DNA of 64,000 bases from Hericium rajendrae (lineage: Eukaryota > Basidiomycota > Agaricomycetes > Russulales > Hericiaceae): positions 186,001 through 250,000 of the forward strand of contig CM065889.1 of NCBI GenBank assembly GCA_033439255.1, given 5' to 3'. Made by a program: the position numbers and the translations under genes. Within the stretch, counting starts at the first letter, position 1. The number at the start of each line of letters is the position of its first letter. The notes beneath the pieces are model-generated. The model was given only the letters and a program-made list of their open reading frames with translations. It searched no databases and had not been told where the DNA came from. Shown in pieces: positions 24,017-35,147 of this stretch.

Positions 24017-25409
24017 TCAATCGGTGCTAGACCCCATCTCTGCTCTTGCCTCTCTTTCCTCTAGTGCAGGTACATCCACTATCATGCATCCCTCGCCATA
24101 GGTGTACTCCACTGATGCCTCATTCCCATATGCAGCGTAATGTGTCTTCACTCGTGTGCGCGTTGCTTCTGGTGCCACCACCCAGCTCACAGGGGTGACA
24201 TCCTTCGTGTCGTCCCAGCCTATGCTATGTACCCTCTCGAGTTTCTCGATTACAATGGCACCTGCCCACTCGGTGAGCAGCTCGATAAACCCACCCTCAA
24301 CGTATGATGTATCCCATCCGTCGACCCGGTTCATGAGAACCCGCCAATTGTGTTCACCTGGTTCCCCATAGACGACAAAAATCTCTGGCTCCAAGTCCAG
24401 ATCATCGCAGGCGCGCCAGACCATGGCGTCGCTGCCTTTAAGGATGCCGGGTATGTGTTCCAGATTGTTAGAGTTGTCTACAGGATATGCATGCTCGAGG
24501 GCAAAGCCAACTAATCCGCCCGATGGCAGGAACTCGCGGTTGAGTAGCAGGTCGCTGAACGCGGCCTTGAACGATGCTAGAGTTGCAGCATTAGAGGATG
24601 CGCCGACCGAATCGGACGTGGTGGGTGATAAGTCTTCGTAATACAAGTTATAGGTCAACGTGAAGCGGTATCCCGCCGTCACTCGGGAGACTTCGTGCTC
24701 GACGTCGCTGAAGAAGGCGATAAACCCGATCGTCGGCGAAGATTGGTTTTTGACAGCTTGGGCAGAGTCGAACATCCACTCTTTGCCATGGTGTCGAAGG
24801 ACAAGGGCACCGCCTTCGTGCTGCGTTGGGAACACGAGGACGAGCGAGCCAAACATGCTCTCGCTACGAGGTGTGTCTTGATGTGCTTTGAAAAACGAGT
24901 CTACCCCTGACAAAACTATTAGATATCCGTCAAGTACTTACATTATGGGAGCTCTTCACCATATACGTTGAGTTTATAAAGCTCGACCTTTACAGGTCGA
25001 GGCGAGTCGTCACCGTCAAGAAGCTCTTCCCGAATGAATGTAATCAACTCAGTCCGCTCCGGAACAATGGGCGTCGAGAATTGGGATGCATCCAATTTTC
25101 CAGCCTTTCGATATGATTCGTCGAGGACATCTGATTGGTTGATACCGAACGATGCGGGCTGGCAGGCGCTTGCTAAGGCGACCAGTTGCTCCTCAGAGGC
25201 ATCGGCGAAGTCTATGTAGCTGCGAAGTCTGCATCAAGACCGAGTCGATTTATCAAGTATCAAAGGGACTACCTTGGTGTTCCCTGGTCCAGGTAATGGA
25301 GTCTGAAGTCATCAGGAGACAGAGGCAGTGTACCACTGATGTACGGAGGTTTGTTGACAATGGCGTCACGGAGAGGCTGGAGAAGTTCGTCACTGGCAGT
25401 ATCGGACAT
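24017..25409 (-). CDS. 2OG-Fe(II) oxygenase (prolyl 4-hydroxylase-like), copy B, intact
   Basis: Intact paralog of the oxygenase at 7.8-9.2 kb, about 429 residues. Exons 25409-25273, 25219-24960, 24906-24017; both introns are 53 bp. It starts MSDTASDELLQPLRDAIVNK. Catalytic residues are present: H-x-D in FFKAHQDTPR, distal His in DVEHEVSRVTAGYRF, and the Arg of YRFTLTYNL. Downstream conserved blocks are FLPSGGLVGFALEHAYPV, LKGSDAMVWRAC and YGEGCMIVDVPALEE. A TATA-like element (ctataaaagc on the minus strand, 25451-25460) sits about 42 bp before the ATG, as in copy A. No frame break is needed. It forms a divergent pair with the MPWVLGHD gene at 26009. The substrate is unknown; a protein or small-molecule hydroxylase is possible. 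Confidence 0.9.
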
Positions 25410-26008
25410 GTCGTTCGTGAGTCTGTTCAGTAGCCTAAGATCAGACAGGCTTTTATAGATGTTGAGGTGGGTTAATTTTGAGATGGCACAGCCATGCTTA
25501 GAGGCACAGAGCGGGCATTCTACCCAAGGGCTCTTATTGTTACAGGGTGGCATCGATGACTCGGATGTGACTCGGATGCAAAACAATACGCCCGGGACGA
25601 CACGAGCTTTGTTGCATCAAGGCTGGGGATCTATGCAACCCGACACCGTCAACATGTTCAGATTTCATTTCAATTTTGTGGCTTGCCGCTGATCGTCATC
25701 AACTCACAGCTGCCTAGCTATCCTTCCCAGGTCCATACGACTCATGTATGCTCAAGCCTCGAGGCAACTAGCGACGTAAGCTCTTTAGATCCATTACATA
25801 CTACTTACAATACACATCTAGCCATTGTCTTGGAAGGCGATAAAACTGTTCGTTATACGTCCTACTATGTAGTTTGCTTCCCCCTTGCTAGGTCGTGTTC
25901 CTCGGCTTCAAGCTCGATCTGTATCAAACTGACTTCATCGACATCTGTTCCAGTTCCTCTTCCTAAAAACGAACCTTTTCCTGCTCATACGCCCATATTC
26001 TCTTCGCA
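25410..26008. promoter_or_regulatory. Bidirectional promoter of the B1 / 2OG-oxygenase pair
   Basis: This 599-bp divergent intergenic region is closely similar to the inverted 7233-7836 region, including the TATA-like box on the oxygenase side (25451-25460) and the blocks around gaggcaactagcgacgtaag. The right end carries the leader conserved before several MPWVLGHD genes (a pyrimidine-rich stretch ending tcttcgca just before the ATG). Confidence 0.75.
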
Positions 26009-26597
26009 ATGCGTTGGGTTCCTTGGTCACGACATGTCGTCTGACTACTTCGCGAAGTTCGCGGTCCGTAACAAGGGTGTTGTGAAAAGTCAGGATCCCG
26101 CAGATCGAGACGTCTCAACTATGCGTGGCCAATGGGTCATTTTCAAGCTAGGCTACCAATACATGGGCTTCGGTCGTCCAGGAAGGCAAATTGGGATGAG
26201 TAGCAATGCCAGAGGGCGACAGGTGTTCTACGTTTATCAAGTCCGGGATGAACTCCCTCCTGTCCTTCGTTATGGGGTAGACGGATGCCCGCCGAAGCAT
26301 CAGTTGGAGACTCTTCGGCTGATGCATGGCGGGCGACGGGAGATGTGGTACCCTAAGGAGGACACATTGCCGTGGGATTCCCCCCTGGAGGCGAAGCTGC
26401 CACGACCAGTCGTTTATGAAGATGAAATTCCACGTTCTGCAAATCCTTCTCCATCAGATATGGAGGCTCGGGTGCCATGGATTGAGGGAGGAATGCGGAT
26501 GTTGCGTATTGAGGAGGATACCGAGGAAGACGCCAACGCGGTGAGCAGTCTTCCAGAGACCATAGGTATCCGACTTAACCGCTGCTCCCAGGCTTGA
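26009..26597 (+). CDS. MPWVLGHD-family protein, copy B1
   Basis: Family member almost identical to the one at 40434: FAVRNKGVVKSQDP, GQWVIFKLGYQYMGFGRPG, GVDGCPPKHQLETLRLMHGG, RREMWYP, VVYEDEIPRSANPSPSD and GMRMLRIEEDTEED. The last intron (26541-26591, donor gtgagcag) leaves a final exon of one codon plus stop, the same architecture as A1. At the start, one extra T near 26020 puts the ATG at 26009 out of frame with the body; the in-frame alternative is the Met of DMSSDYF at 26034. Gene decay, an alternative start and sequence error are all possible. Divergent partner of oxygenase copy B. Confidence 0.75.
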
Positions 26598-26822
26598 CAT
26601 GTCAAATGACCGAAGCTCCCTTACAATACGGCAGTGGTGATGTAGCGAAGGCTTAATGAGCAGATCCTCGACGGACATATTCACGGGTTGCATTTCAGAC
26701 CCGCGTCGAAGTAGTCGGAGTCGTTCTGGATGCCACGGCACTCATAGAAGGGAGCTTAAGTCAGAATTTGTCTATACTTTGCCTCAGTCGCATACGTGGA
26801 GGTACATAGACCATTAACCAGT

Positions 26823-28147
26823 CTACAGCCTAGCGTCGGAATCGGGTATGGTTGCTATAATGCAAACCTCCCTGTAAGAGAAACGGAGACGTGCCTCGTT
26901 TCCCATCGCAATCCAAGGTGTCTTCAGTTTGGTGCGTGTCATCTCCGATCGCATGACCCAGCTCACCGAAATAGACATCACAACACGGTTGAAATCACCG
27001 TACGCGTCTTTTGTCCCTCTTAATCTTGATAGCACCCTGACGATCGACGAGGTAACCTGGGAATACACAGTCCGTCCCCATGGATCCCACCACGAAGTGA
27101 TAGACAATGACCCGCTCGTAATCTTCTTCGACACCACCATACACGATGTGGACCTTCGGAACCAGACGTAATTCGGCGCAGGCACGCCAGACTATCGCAT
27201 CGCTGCCTTCAGGGATATTTGGGATGTGGTCGAGAGACTCGTCGATGGGATAACTTCAAGAACGCAGAATTGGACAATAAATCTTTGAGTGCTGCCTTGA
27301 ATAAGTTGAAGCTGGTGGTGCTCGTCGACGGACGAGTGATTGTTGACGATGGCTCGTCGGCGTGGACGTCGTTATAATACAGGTTGTAGGTTAGCGTCAC
27401 GCGGTAGCCAGCCTTGACAAGAGAGACCTCGTGGTCGACATCACTGCGCGAGCGGTCCAAGACCAGCCTTGTCCGACGATCGGATTCATGGCATTTTTCA
27501 GAGTCAAATGTCCACTCTTCCCCACGATGACGGACTATCAAGGCTCCGCCTTCATGTTCTGTCGGGAATACGATGACAAGTGCATGCTTACACTCGCGGA
27601 GTATCCTTGTGCGTCTTGAAAAATGAGTCTTTGCCTGCAACATTGGTTCGAACAGCACGGCCTGTGTACGATCGAAAAAGCTCAGCTCACCATACACGTT
27701 CAACTTGTACAACTCAATTTTCATGAGGCGAAGGGCGTCGTCACCATCCAACAGGTCCTCTCGAATGACTTTAACCAGCTCGGTCCGCTCGGGCACAAGC
27801 ATGGTGGAGAATTGAGAAACGTCCATCTTGCCAGCCTTCCGGTACGACTCATCCAGCACATCCTGTCTATTGAGACCGAACGTGGCAGGCTGGCATGCTT
27901 CAGCGAGCTTCGCCAGCTGTGGCTCAGAGGCATTCGCGAGGTCGAGATGGCTGCAGCAACGCCAACTGTATCAGGATGCTGGCAGCAGCTGCGTAGTGAA
28001 AGTAACTCACTTCGAGGACTCTTCGTGAAGATAGTGAAGCCTGAAACATTCTGATGACAATGGCAAGGTCCCGCTGATGTATGGTGGCTTGTTCACAATA
28101 GCATCGCGCAGAGGACTGAGAAAATCGTCGCTGGTTGGGATGGACAT
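26823..28147 (-). pseudogene. 2OG-Fe(II) oxygenase, copy C (probably broken)
   Basis: Third oxygenase paralog. N-terminal blocks are present (VNKPPYISGTLPLS; LDESYRKAGKMDVSQFS; IELYKLNVYG), the iron motif THKDTPR can be read near 27615, and VIVFPTEHEGGALIVRHRGE follows, then VDHEVSLVKAGYR. The frame is lost just after the HxD motif (one missing base near 27600), again around 27470, and again near 27240-27185. The last part (SWVMRSEMTRTKLKTPWIAM, then the SYREVCIIATIPD block) is recognisable but poorly conserved. There are more breaks and more substitutions than in copies A and B, so true decay is likely, although some breaks could be sequence errors. A TATA-like tatatgaaggc lies upstream at 28177-28187 (-). 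No MPWVLGHD partner lies upstream. Confidence 0.75.
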
Positions 28148-31078
28148 GGTAGCTGTTAATTGAGAATGGTTTCGAAGCCTTCATATACTAATCGGTTTCG
28201 TGAAAACGGACGGACAAGTTTCACCCCATGGTCAAGCGCTACGGGACTACTGTATGTGTCTTGGGCGCAAGTGACTCGCAGGCGAACAACAGGTTGAAAC
28301 CACCACGAACATGCCGCGTTGCTCTTTATAGAAGAACTGCAACTGTGATCGAAAGGAAGCCGATCAAGGAAAGGTTGGTACAGCAGCTGGCATGCAGGTT
28401 TCATACGTTACAGAACCACCTAGCTTTGATTTCGCTGTGTTTCCTGGGAACGATTGCTTTCCGTTGTCCAAAAGATCGTGAATTTAATGAAGCGTCTTGA
28501 ATCTGGATCATTTCAAAGTAGTTGACTTACTTTTAGACCTTTAGGGCCTGTACGAGAACCCGGTTATGAGCCTGGTTATGGTCAGAAATTTGGTTATCCG
28601 CTTACAAATCTGGTTATTTGCATTACAAATTAATTCCCACACGCACAAAAAAGCGTCAGATTCATAACCAAACCTGGTCGGTTATACATAACCAGGTTCC
28701 CGTACAGGCCCTTAGATTCCTCTACTATTACCCACATGACGCCGCAGCAATTGTACATGTTTGGTTGTAACCCTCCTCGCGCGTCTTTCTTGCCTTTGCT
28801 CGTGTTTGGTTGTACACTCTGTTGCGCAGTCTGTAGACTACCCCACTTCCGAGACACGAGTATAAAGGGCCAGTTGCTTTGCAACTGCAGAGGCGCTGTG
28901 CGCCCATTCTCAGACACAATGAGGTGCTTCGCACTCATGTGATTCTGAAGTAAGAATATAATTATCTCGTACATCTCTCAGCTTCGCTCATTCAGCAAAG
29001 GCCACACACTGAGACGCGTGGGGAGTGGGCACTTCGTGCCCGTTCAACGTCTCTCGAGGATTTTGTAGTATTACTATATATTCAATATCTATGTGAAACA
29101 TGCCCAGTCATTTGATGCCAGTGAGAGCAATGTCGCCAGGTAGTAGCCATCCCGGTGATGAACTTTTAGTTATAAGTTATAACTTTCTGGACAGCTGTGG
29201 CATCAGCTGCTGTGATGAAAAAGTTCCCCCCCAACATGCCCCATGTTGTGTGGCACTGTGCAGCCATTCTTACGTCCATGCACAGAGAAGCCGCATGTCA
29301 TAATTTGGGGGCCGCATTCCCTCAGAGCGATGAGCATCGCCAGTCGCCCGTTGAGCTCGGGCATCGGTCGTGCTCGGACGTCCGCGACTCCGGACGCTCG
29401 CGTGGCTAGCTGCTAGCCGCGGCCACATGGCTTTCTCGTGCTCGGCTGCAAGCAAGTTTCGCGGGCCACGCGAGCAACACATGGCCTCAGCCGGCGCGTA
29501 TCAATTCCTCGTCCCATTCTCTTTTTAGATGTCGTTGTGGATCGAACGTCATTCCGCACTCGGATATGACGTACATCTTCCGCTGAGACTGTGCCCGCAT
29601 CGATTCATAAAGCACGGAAGTCTCCCACAAAGGACTCAATTCTTTTCGATGCCGCCGCACTCCCCGCTCGACAGCCTATGCATGCTCCTGGCGCCTGACT
29701 GTGACATCTGGACAGGCTGTGCGCGACGCATGGTGCGCGATCGTCGAGAGGCGCAATGTGCCCTGGGCAGGCATCCCCTCCGACCCGAACCAGGTCTTGC
29801 GAGGTGCGCCGTCGCGTCCTTCTTCTGCGCTGATCAGTTGGTGATGCGAAACTGTAGGGTGTTCTTCGTTTATGAACAGGAGGTGCGCCTGTATTTCTAT
29901 CTTTGCTTTGTGACTGCCAAGCTCAATGGCGCGCACGTCGTCGAGTAGTGCGAGATGTCTCACCCCATCCCACTCAGCGCGCCCTTGCTCGCGCTCATCC
30001 CCGAGCTGATCACTCTTAATGCCGGCGAGGTAGTATTCCCGCCGAGCCATAACATGCTTTTCTCCCATAACATGATGGACGGCCCCGCACTCGATGCGCC
30101 GATCTCGTACCGTATCACATCAATGCATACAGATATAACATCTCCCCACGCCGAACGCGGAGTGTCTTAAGGGTCTGCGCAGCAGCATCGCGCTCGTCTA
30201 TAAGCCTTGCTTGCTTTGGATGAGGTACGCACTCTTGCATCCATATGTCATCGAGCAGTTGCAGCATCAAACCGGGTCTTGCGCTGCGTCGCATCGCGGG
30301 CGCCTTCGCGCGGTCGGCCACACTAAACGCGAAGAACGACGGCGATGTGGTGGACTACATTGCGAATCGGAAGGATTATATCAGGTGTGTACTGCCAATT
30401 TCTGTTTTCTTTCGCGCTTTTGATCAAGTCATAGTGCGATCGGGCGCATGTCCAATGTGCTCTACTCGTCGGGCAAAGTCTGCTTGAACACAGTGTCGAT
30501 GATGTATCCCATCTCCGCGGTCGTGATACACATGGTCATGATGGTGATATGCGGGACACACGCGTCGCGGTCGATGTGTTGCGCGTGTCAGCTTAGACAG
30601 CTTAGATAGTGCTGGTACGCTTTTATGTGTTGGCATCTAGCCAGCCTGCGCCGGAAGGCACGGTCGCATATGTACATCGCGGAGTCGGCATATTTTTGTA
30701 GTATTTAATGGCTTTTATCCATGTATATCCTGCTATCTGTAATACCTTCTGCGGAATACGACGGTTCATGACATTTGGCCTCATAACTTCTGTCCAAATG
30801 GAACATGAGCATTGATTTTAACGTTCAGCAAGATTGGCGGAGCGCCAGCTCCGCCGTGTCTTGTCTCATCCAACGACGACGACGACTGAGTGTCGCCAGA
30901 AGAGACGTCAGCAAATCGCCCTTACGTCACAGTCAGGTGACCTTGACGCGTCGCGAAATGTTCGTGACTGTTTGTTGATTTCTGCCTTTCTGCTCTCCTC
31001 TACCGACTCCCAACTCTTCCTTGCTCTTCTGTCAGTCGGCCGCCTTTCTGTGGGCCAACTCCATAGTAACGGGCCCAT
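28148..31078. other. Gene-poor 2.9 kb between accessory block 2 and the oxidase gene
   Basis: Apart from the MITE at 28544-28711 no gene is supported. Between about 29520 and 30640 the plus strand has several moderately open stretches (for example KPGLALRRIAGAFARSA near 30262 and the hydrophobic MMYPISAVVIHMVMMVIC near 30500) that could be remains of a decayed multipass membrane protein, but they do not join into a gene I can name. A 7-bp-arm hairpin (ggctagctgctagcc) lies near 29403-29417. Confidence 0.45.
28544..28711. mobile_element. MITE, PIF/Harbinger-like, 168 bp
   Basis: A nonautonomous element with terminal inverted repeats: the left end gggcctgtacgagaacccgg pairs with a right end that reads gggcctgtacgggaacctgg on the opposite strand. 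It is flanked on both sides by TTA (28541-28543 and 28712-28714), the 3-bp target duplication typical of PIF/Harbinger elements. Internally it is AT-rich with repeated ggttat/ataacc units that extend the hairpin potential. It encodes nothing. The near-perfect ends and intact duplication suggest a fairly recent insertion. Confidence 0.88.
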
Positions 31079-33589
31079 ATGATCCTTTTACACCTAGCCA
31101 GGTCTGTCTTGCTCGGCTGTCTACTGACGACCGCTTTCGCCCGGGAATCGGCATGGAACGGCCATACACTACCAGGATCAACCACGCCGAAGGCGTTTAC
31201 ACCTTACTATGTTCCATCTGGGGCCAAAAGCTATGACTCGTCGTCTCCTCTTGTCCACTATATCGGAAAGTGGTCTGACTCGTACTCTGCAAGCTATGTC
31301 GGCCACTCGCTGAAGTCCACTACCCATCCAAAAGCTGCCGTCACCTTCACGTTCACAGGAACTGGCATCGAGTGGTTTGGCAATACGGATAGGAAACATG
31401 GTCTCGCTCATGTATTCATTGATGGACAGTATGTCGACAAAGTCGACGCTTATACCGACGATACTTTTCGACAACAGCGGATCTTCTGGGACTTTGACTT
31501 GGTATATGGGAAGCACACGATCAAGATTGTGAATTCCGGCGACAGGAATGACGAGTCATCTGGGACTGTTCTCGATGTGGATGCCTTTGTCGTCACAAGA
31601 GGCTACGTGCCTCCTCGGCCTGTAGCTCTTGGGGAGAACAACCAAGCCTCTCTAGAGCCTGCTTCATCGTCACAGCCGAAAGGCCAGGACCTGGCAGATG
31701 CGGCCACTGTCTCAAGCGGCCCGCAATGGACATTGAGCCAGCAAGGTACGACTGGGGTGCACGCGATGCAGCTGGCCATAATTTCTCCTGCGCATGCTAT
31801 CATCATGGACAAGGTCGAGCACAATCCCCTCAGCATCGACGGCCATCCCGCCTGGGGTGCGCTGTACAACCTTGACACGCACGCCGTCAAACCGCTCCAT
31901 GTACAGTCCAATTCCTTCTGTGCAGGCGGGACCTTTCTGGGGAACGGCACCCTGATCAATGTCGGCGGCAATCCTGTTGTCGAGGACAACACCTCGTCTG
32001 CGGACTTTGGCGATGTCGATGGTCTTCAAGCCGTGCGTATCTTGGAGCCTTGTGATTCTGAAGACGTGGATGGATGCGATATTTACGAGAATCACGGTCG
32101 CATAAGGATGGCCAGTCCTCGTTGGTACAATACCGCTCTCCGGATCTCGGACGGTAGTGCCATGATCATCGGTGGTGCGAAGAAGGGCGGCTGGATGAAC
32201 AATGGCACGACCAACAACCCGACGATCGAGTACTTCCCGCCCAAGAATATCGCTGGCTCGAACGGTCTTGCTGTCGACTCACCGTTCCTCAAGGACACGC
32301 TGAACTCAAACTTGTTCCCCATCGCCTTCTCTCTGCCGGACGGCAAGGTGTTCATCGCGGCGAACCGGGACGCGATGATCTACGACTGGCAATCGAACAC
32401 GGAACGGAGGCTTCCACAGATCCCGAATGGCGTGCGCGTCACCTATCCCATGACGGGTACCGCGCTGCTCCTGCCTTTGTCCCCCGACAACAACTACACA
32501 CCCGAGATCTTACTCTGCGGCGGCTCCTCCGTTGACGACACCAAAGCTAGCTGGGACCTCTCCTCTCAGGATCCCGCTTCGTCGCAGTGCTCCCGCATGG
32601 TGCTGAACGACGACGGGATCAACGCCGCTGGCTGGCAGGTCGAGCAAATGCCCGAGGCACGCATCATGCCCGACGCCGTCCTCCTGCCCACCGGCGACAT
32701 CATCATCGTGAACGGTGGGCAGACTGGTATATCGGGATACGGCAACGTGAAGGACCGCGTCGGCGGATCCAACGCAGACAACCCCGCCTTCACGCCCGTG
32801 CTGTACAGCCCCTCTCAACAGGTCGGACAGCGCTTCTCTAGGAACGGGATGGACGGCGCGACGAGCAGCATCCCCCGATTGTACCATTCCGTTGCGACGC
32901 TCACGCCGAACGGCGATGTCATGATCGCGGGGAGCAATCCAAATCTGGATCGGAGCGAGGTGAAGTACGGGACGGAGTATCGCGTCGAGTGGCTCAAGCC
33001 GCCGTACATGTCGGCCGAGAGGCCTGTCATCTCCATTGCACCCAGTCAGATCGATTTTGGGCAGAGCGTACAGATCAAGGTGCAGCTTCCGGGAGCGAGC
33101 TCTGGAAGCTCGAATATCAAAGGTGCGCCCAAATCCGTCCGTGTCGATGATTCTTCACTGACATTGTCCGTCTGCAGTGAGCTTGATGGACCTGGGCTAT
33201 GTGACGCATGCGGTCCATGCCAATTCTCGGCTCGTCTACCTGGCGACATCGCTATCAGACGACAGGCGAACTTTGACCGTTACTGGCCCACCAAATGGGA
33301 ACATTTACCCGCCTGGTCCTGGTTGGCTGTATGTTGCGATTGACAACGTCCCAAGTGTCGGCGTCAAGATCATGGTCGGCAACGGCCAGAGTCCCCCTGT
33401 TGACCAGGGTGCCTTACAGAAGTACGTCGGCTAAGCCTGCTATGAGTATTCGGTATATTGACTGTCTGCTATCTGTTTGCTCCATGTAGCTTGCTGCAAA
33501 ATTCGGATGTGGATCAGGACGAAGAATCGAAAGGCAAGAAAGGAGACGACGGGTCAAGAGTGATCGACTATCGCCAACTTGGAGATTGA
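31079..33589 (+). CDS. Secreted copper radical oxidase (glyoxal oxidase family) with N-terminal extension
   Basis: Predicted extracellular oxidase of the galactose/glyoxal oxidase (AA5) family, which oxidises aldehydes or alcohols and supplies H2O2 to wood-decay peroxidases. Exons 31079-33122, 33178-33421, 33490-33589. A signal peptide covers about residues 1-21. Residues about 40-185 form a beta-rich N-terminal domain (VTFTFTGTGIEWFGNTDRKH; HVFIDGQYVDKVDAY), then a linker. The oxidase core follows with the Cys of SFCAGGTFLGNGT and Tyr of PRWYNTALR (the cross-linked Cys-Tyr cofactor), Tyr-His in IPRLYHSVATLTPNGDVMIAG, and the C-terminal His in YVTHAVHANSRLVYL, so all five copper/radical ligands appear present. 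The family's C-terminal DUF1929-type domain ends the fold. A short charged tail (DEESKGKKGDD) closes the protein. No indel is needed. Confidence 0.92.
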
Positions 33590-33837
33590 ACTCACTCGCT
33601 TGTCGCTGTGCACATCTCTATCGACGATGCATCTTTTGTCGTGCATATACTATCATCGCACGCATCCTAACCTACGCACTACTTACTCTTTACCTGTCAC
33701 GTCTTCTTGATCCTCATATTGTTTTGATTTGTCGTCACTGTACATATCCATAATCATGGTATCCGGACTGCGTTGTCCAAAGCGTAATTAACATTTATAG
33801 ATCGATACAAGGTGAGATCAAAGCTAGGAGGGCTATA

Positions 33838-34908
33838 TTAGAATGCCCTCTGCTTCATACGGCTGCTGACGGTGCGCAGGCCAGCATATACTTTTCCAGG
33901 CGGAGAGCCGAGGATGAGAGAGACAATCGCGTCGCGGGCGATTTTGATATTTTGGAAGGCGCCGAGGATGTGGATTTTGCTGCAAACTCACATGAGACTC
34001 AATGTATACGATGGATATTTGAGAACTTACGTGTCGGCGAGGATGATGCGCGTGCGGCTGGCGTTTTCGATGGTGAATTTTGTCTTGCCATCTTGGCCGG
34101 CGATGCGACCTGGGAATGCGAAATTCAATGACCAAACTAGTGAAAAATAAAATTCAACGTACCGATAGCGCGGGATAAATGGTCTCCATGGAGCGTCTTG
34201 ACATCCTTGATTTCGAAAGAATCCAGGTAAAGATCATCCAATCGGAGAAGGGCGATCGCATCCTAAGATATGGAAACCTGATTAGTTTTTGAATGACGCT
34301 GCAGAAGCAAGCTCTACATACGTTCACATCAAAACCGAGAGCAAATGCTTTCACAAAGTCTGCTCCTTTCTGCAGAGACCCAACGTCCTTCGTATGCTTT
34401 GAGGACTATTAAGTGCGAACTTTGCATTAGGTATCATCCTGCGAATGAGCACTGGACATTTCAGACGTACCCGAATCTCTACACATTTTCGCTGCAGGTT
34501 CATGCGGACCTGCAAACCCAGAATTTCCGTCAGGGGACCAAAAATATTGATCCAGTCCTTCTTCAGCGGTGTCATGCGGTGTGGTGGCATCGTTATCCGC
34601 CTCGTCTCTGACTTCAGCGCCGATCGTGTCGCGGAGGCGGGTGCTGCAGGGAAAGATGGGGCTTCGGTCTGCACGGGGAGAGATGCGTTTTCGGTGTCGA
34701 TCATGAGATCGTCGTCGTCCGTGGCTGCCAGGGCATCTGCTGGGGCTTTCGAAGATGGTCCACCTGGCTGGTCGATTTCGAGCGCGGCGTCATCGTCCAT
34801 CGCGGCATCGTTATCGTCGGCGAGTCGGGGTTCCTTCTTTTTCGACATTTTACGGCGGTTTTTGCGCGCAGGCGCGGAGGAGCTGGATTCAGCGTGTGCG
34901 ACGACCAT
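33838..34908 (-). CDS. PNO1: PNO1/Dim2, KH-domain 40S ribosome assembly factor
   Basis: Essential assembly factor that binds the 3' end of 18S pre-rRNA with the nuclease Nob1 and dimethylase Dim1. Start [10 protein letters not shown] at 34908. An acidic, low-complexity N-terminus of about 110 residues precedes the conserved core: [35 protein letters not shown], then after introns [40 protein letters not shown] (KH region), TRIILADT and [20 protein letters not shown], ending with [12 protein letters not shown]. Four exons with short introns. It is divergent from the URI-like gene, with 239 bp between the two start codons. No frame problem was noticed. Confidence 0.94.
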
Positions 34909-35147
34909 TGTGTGTGGATGAAGGTTTGAAAAGATGAAGAGGTGGTGGTATATACAGCGTTGCCCTGTTTCAGTACCGTCGTAGAGAAATTTCAGTGAGA
35001 AAGGCAGCAGCCTGCAGGATGTTCGGCAAATGCCGAGGTAAGGCGCCCTTACGTGACTGCACTTCGCTCATCGAGGACCTCGACTCCCACCTTCCCACTT
35101 TCTTGCTTGTCGCATTGCTCACATCTCGGAGACTCTGGTCTCAAGCG

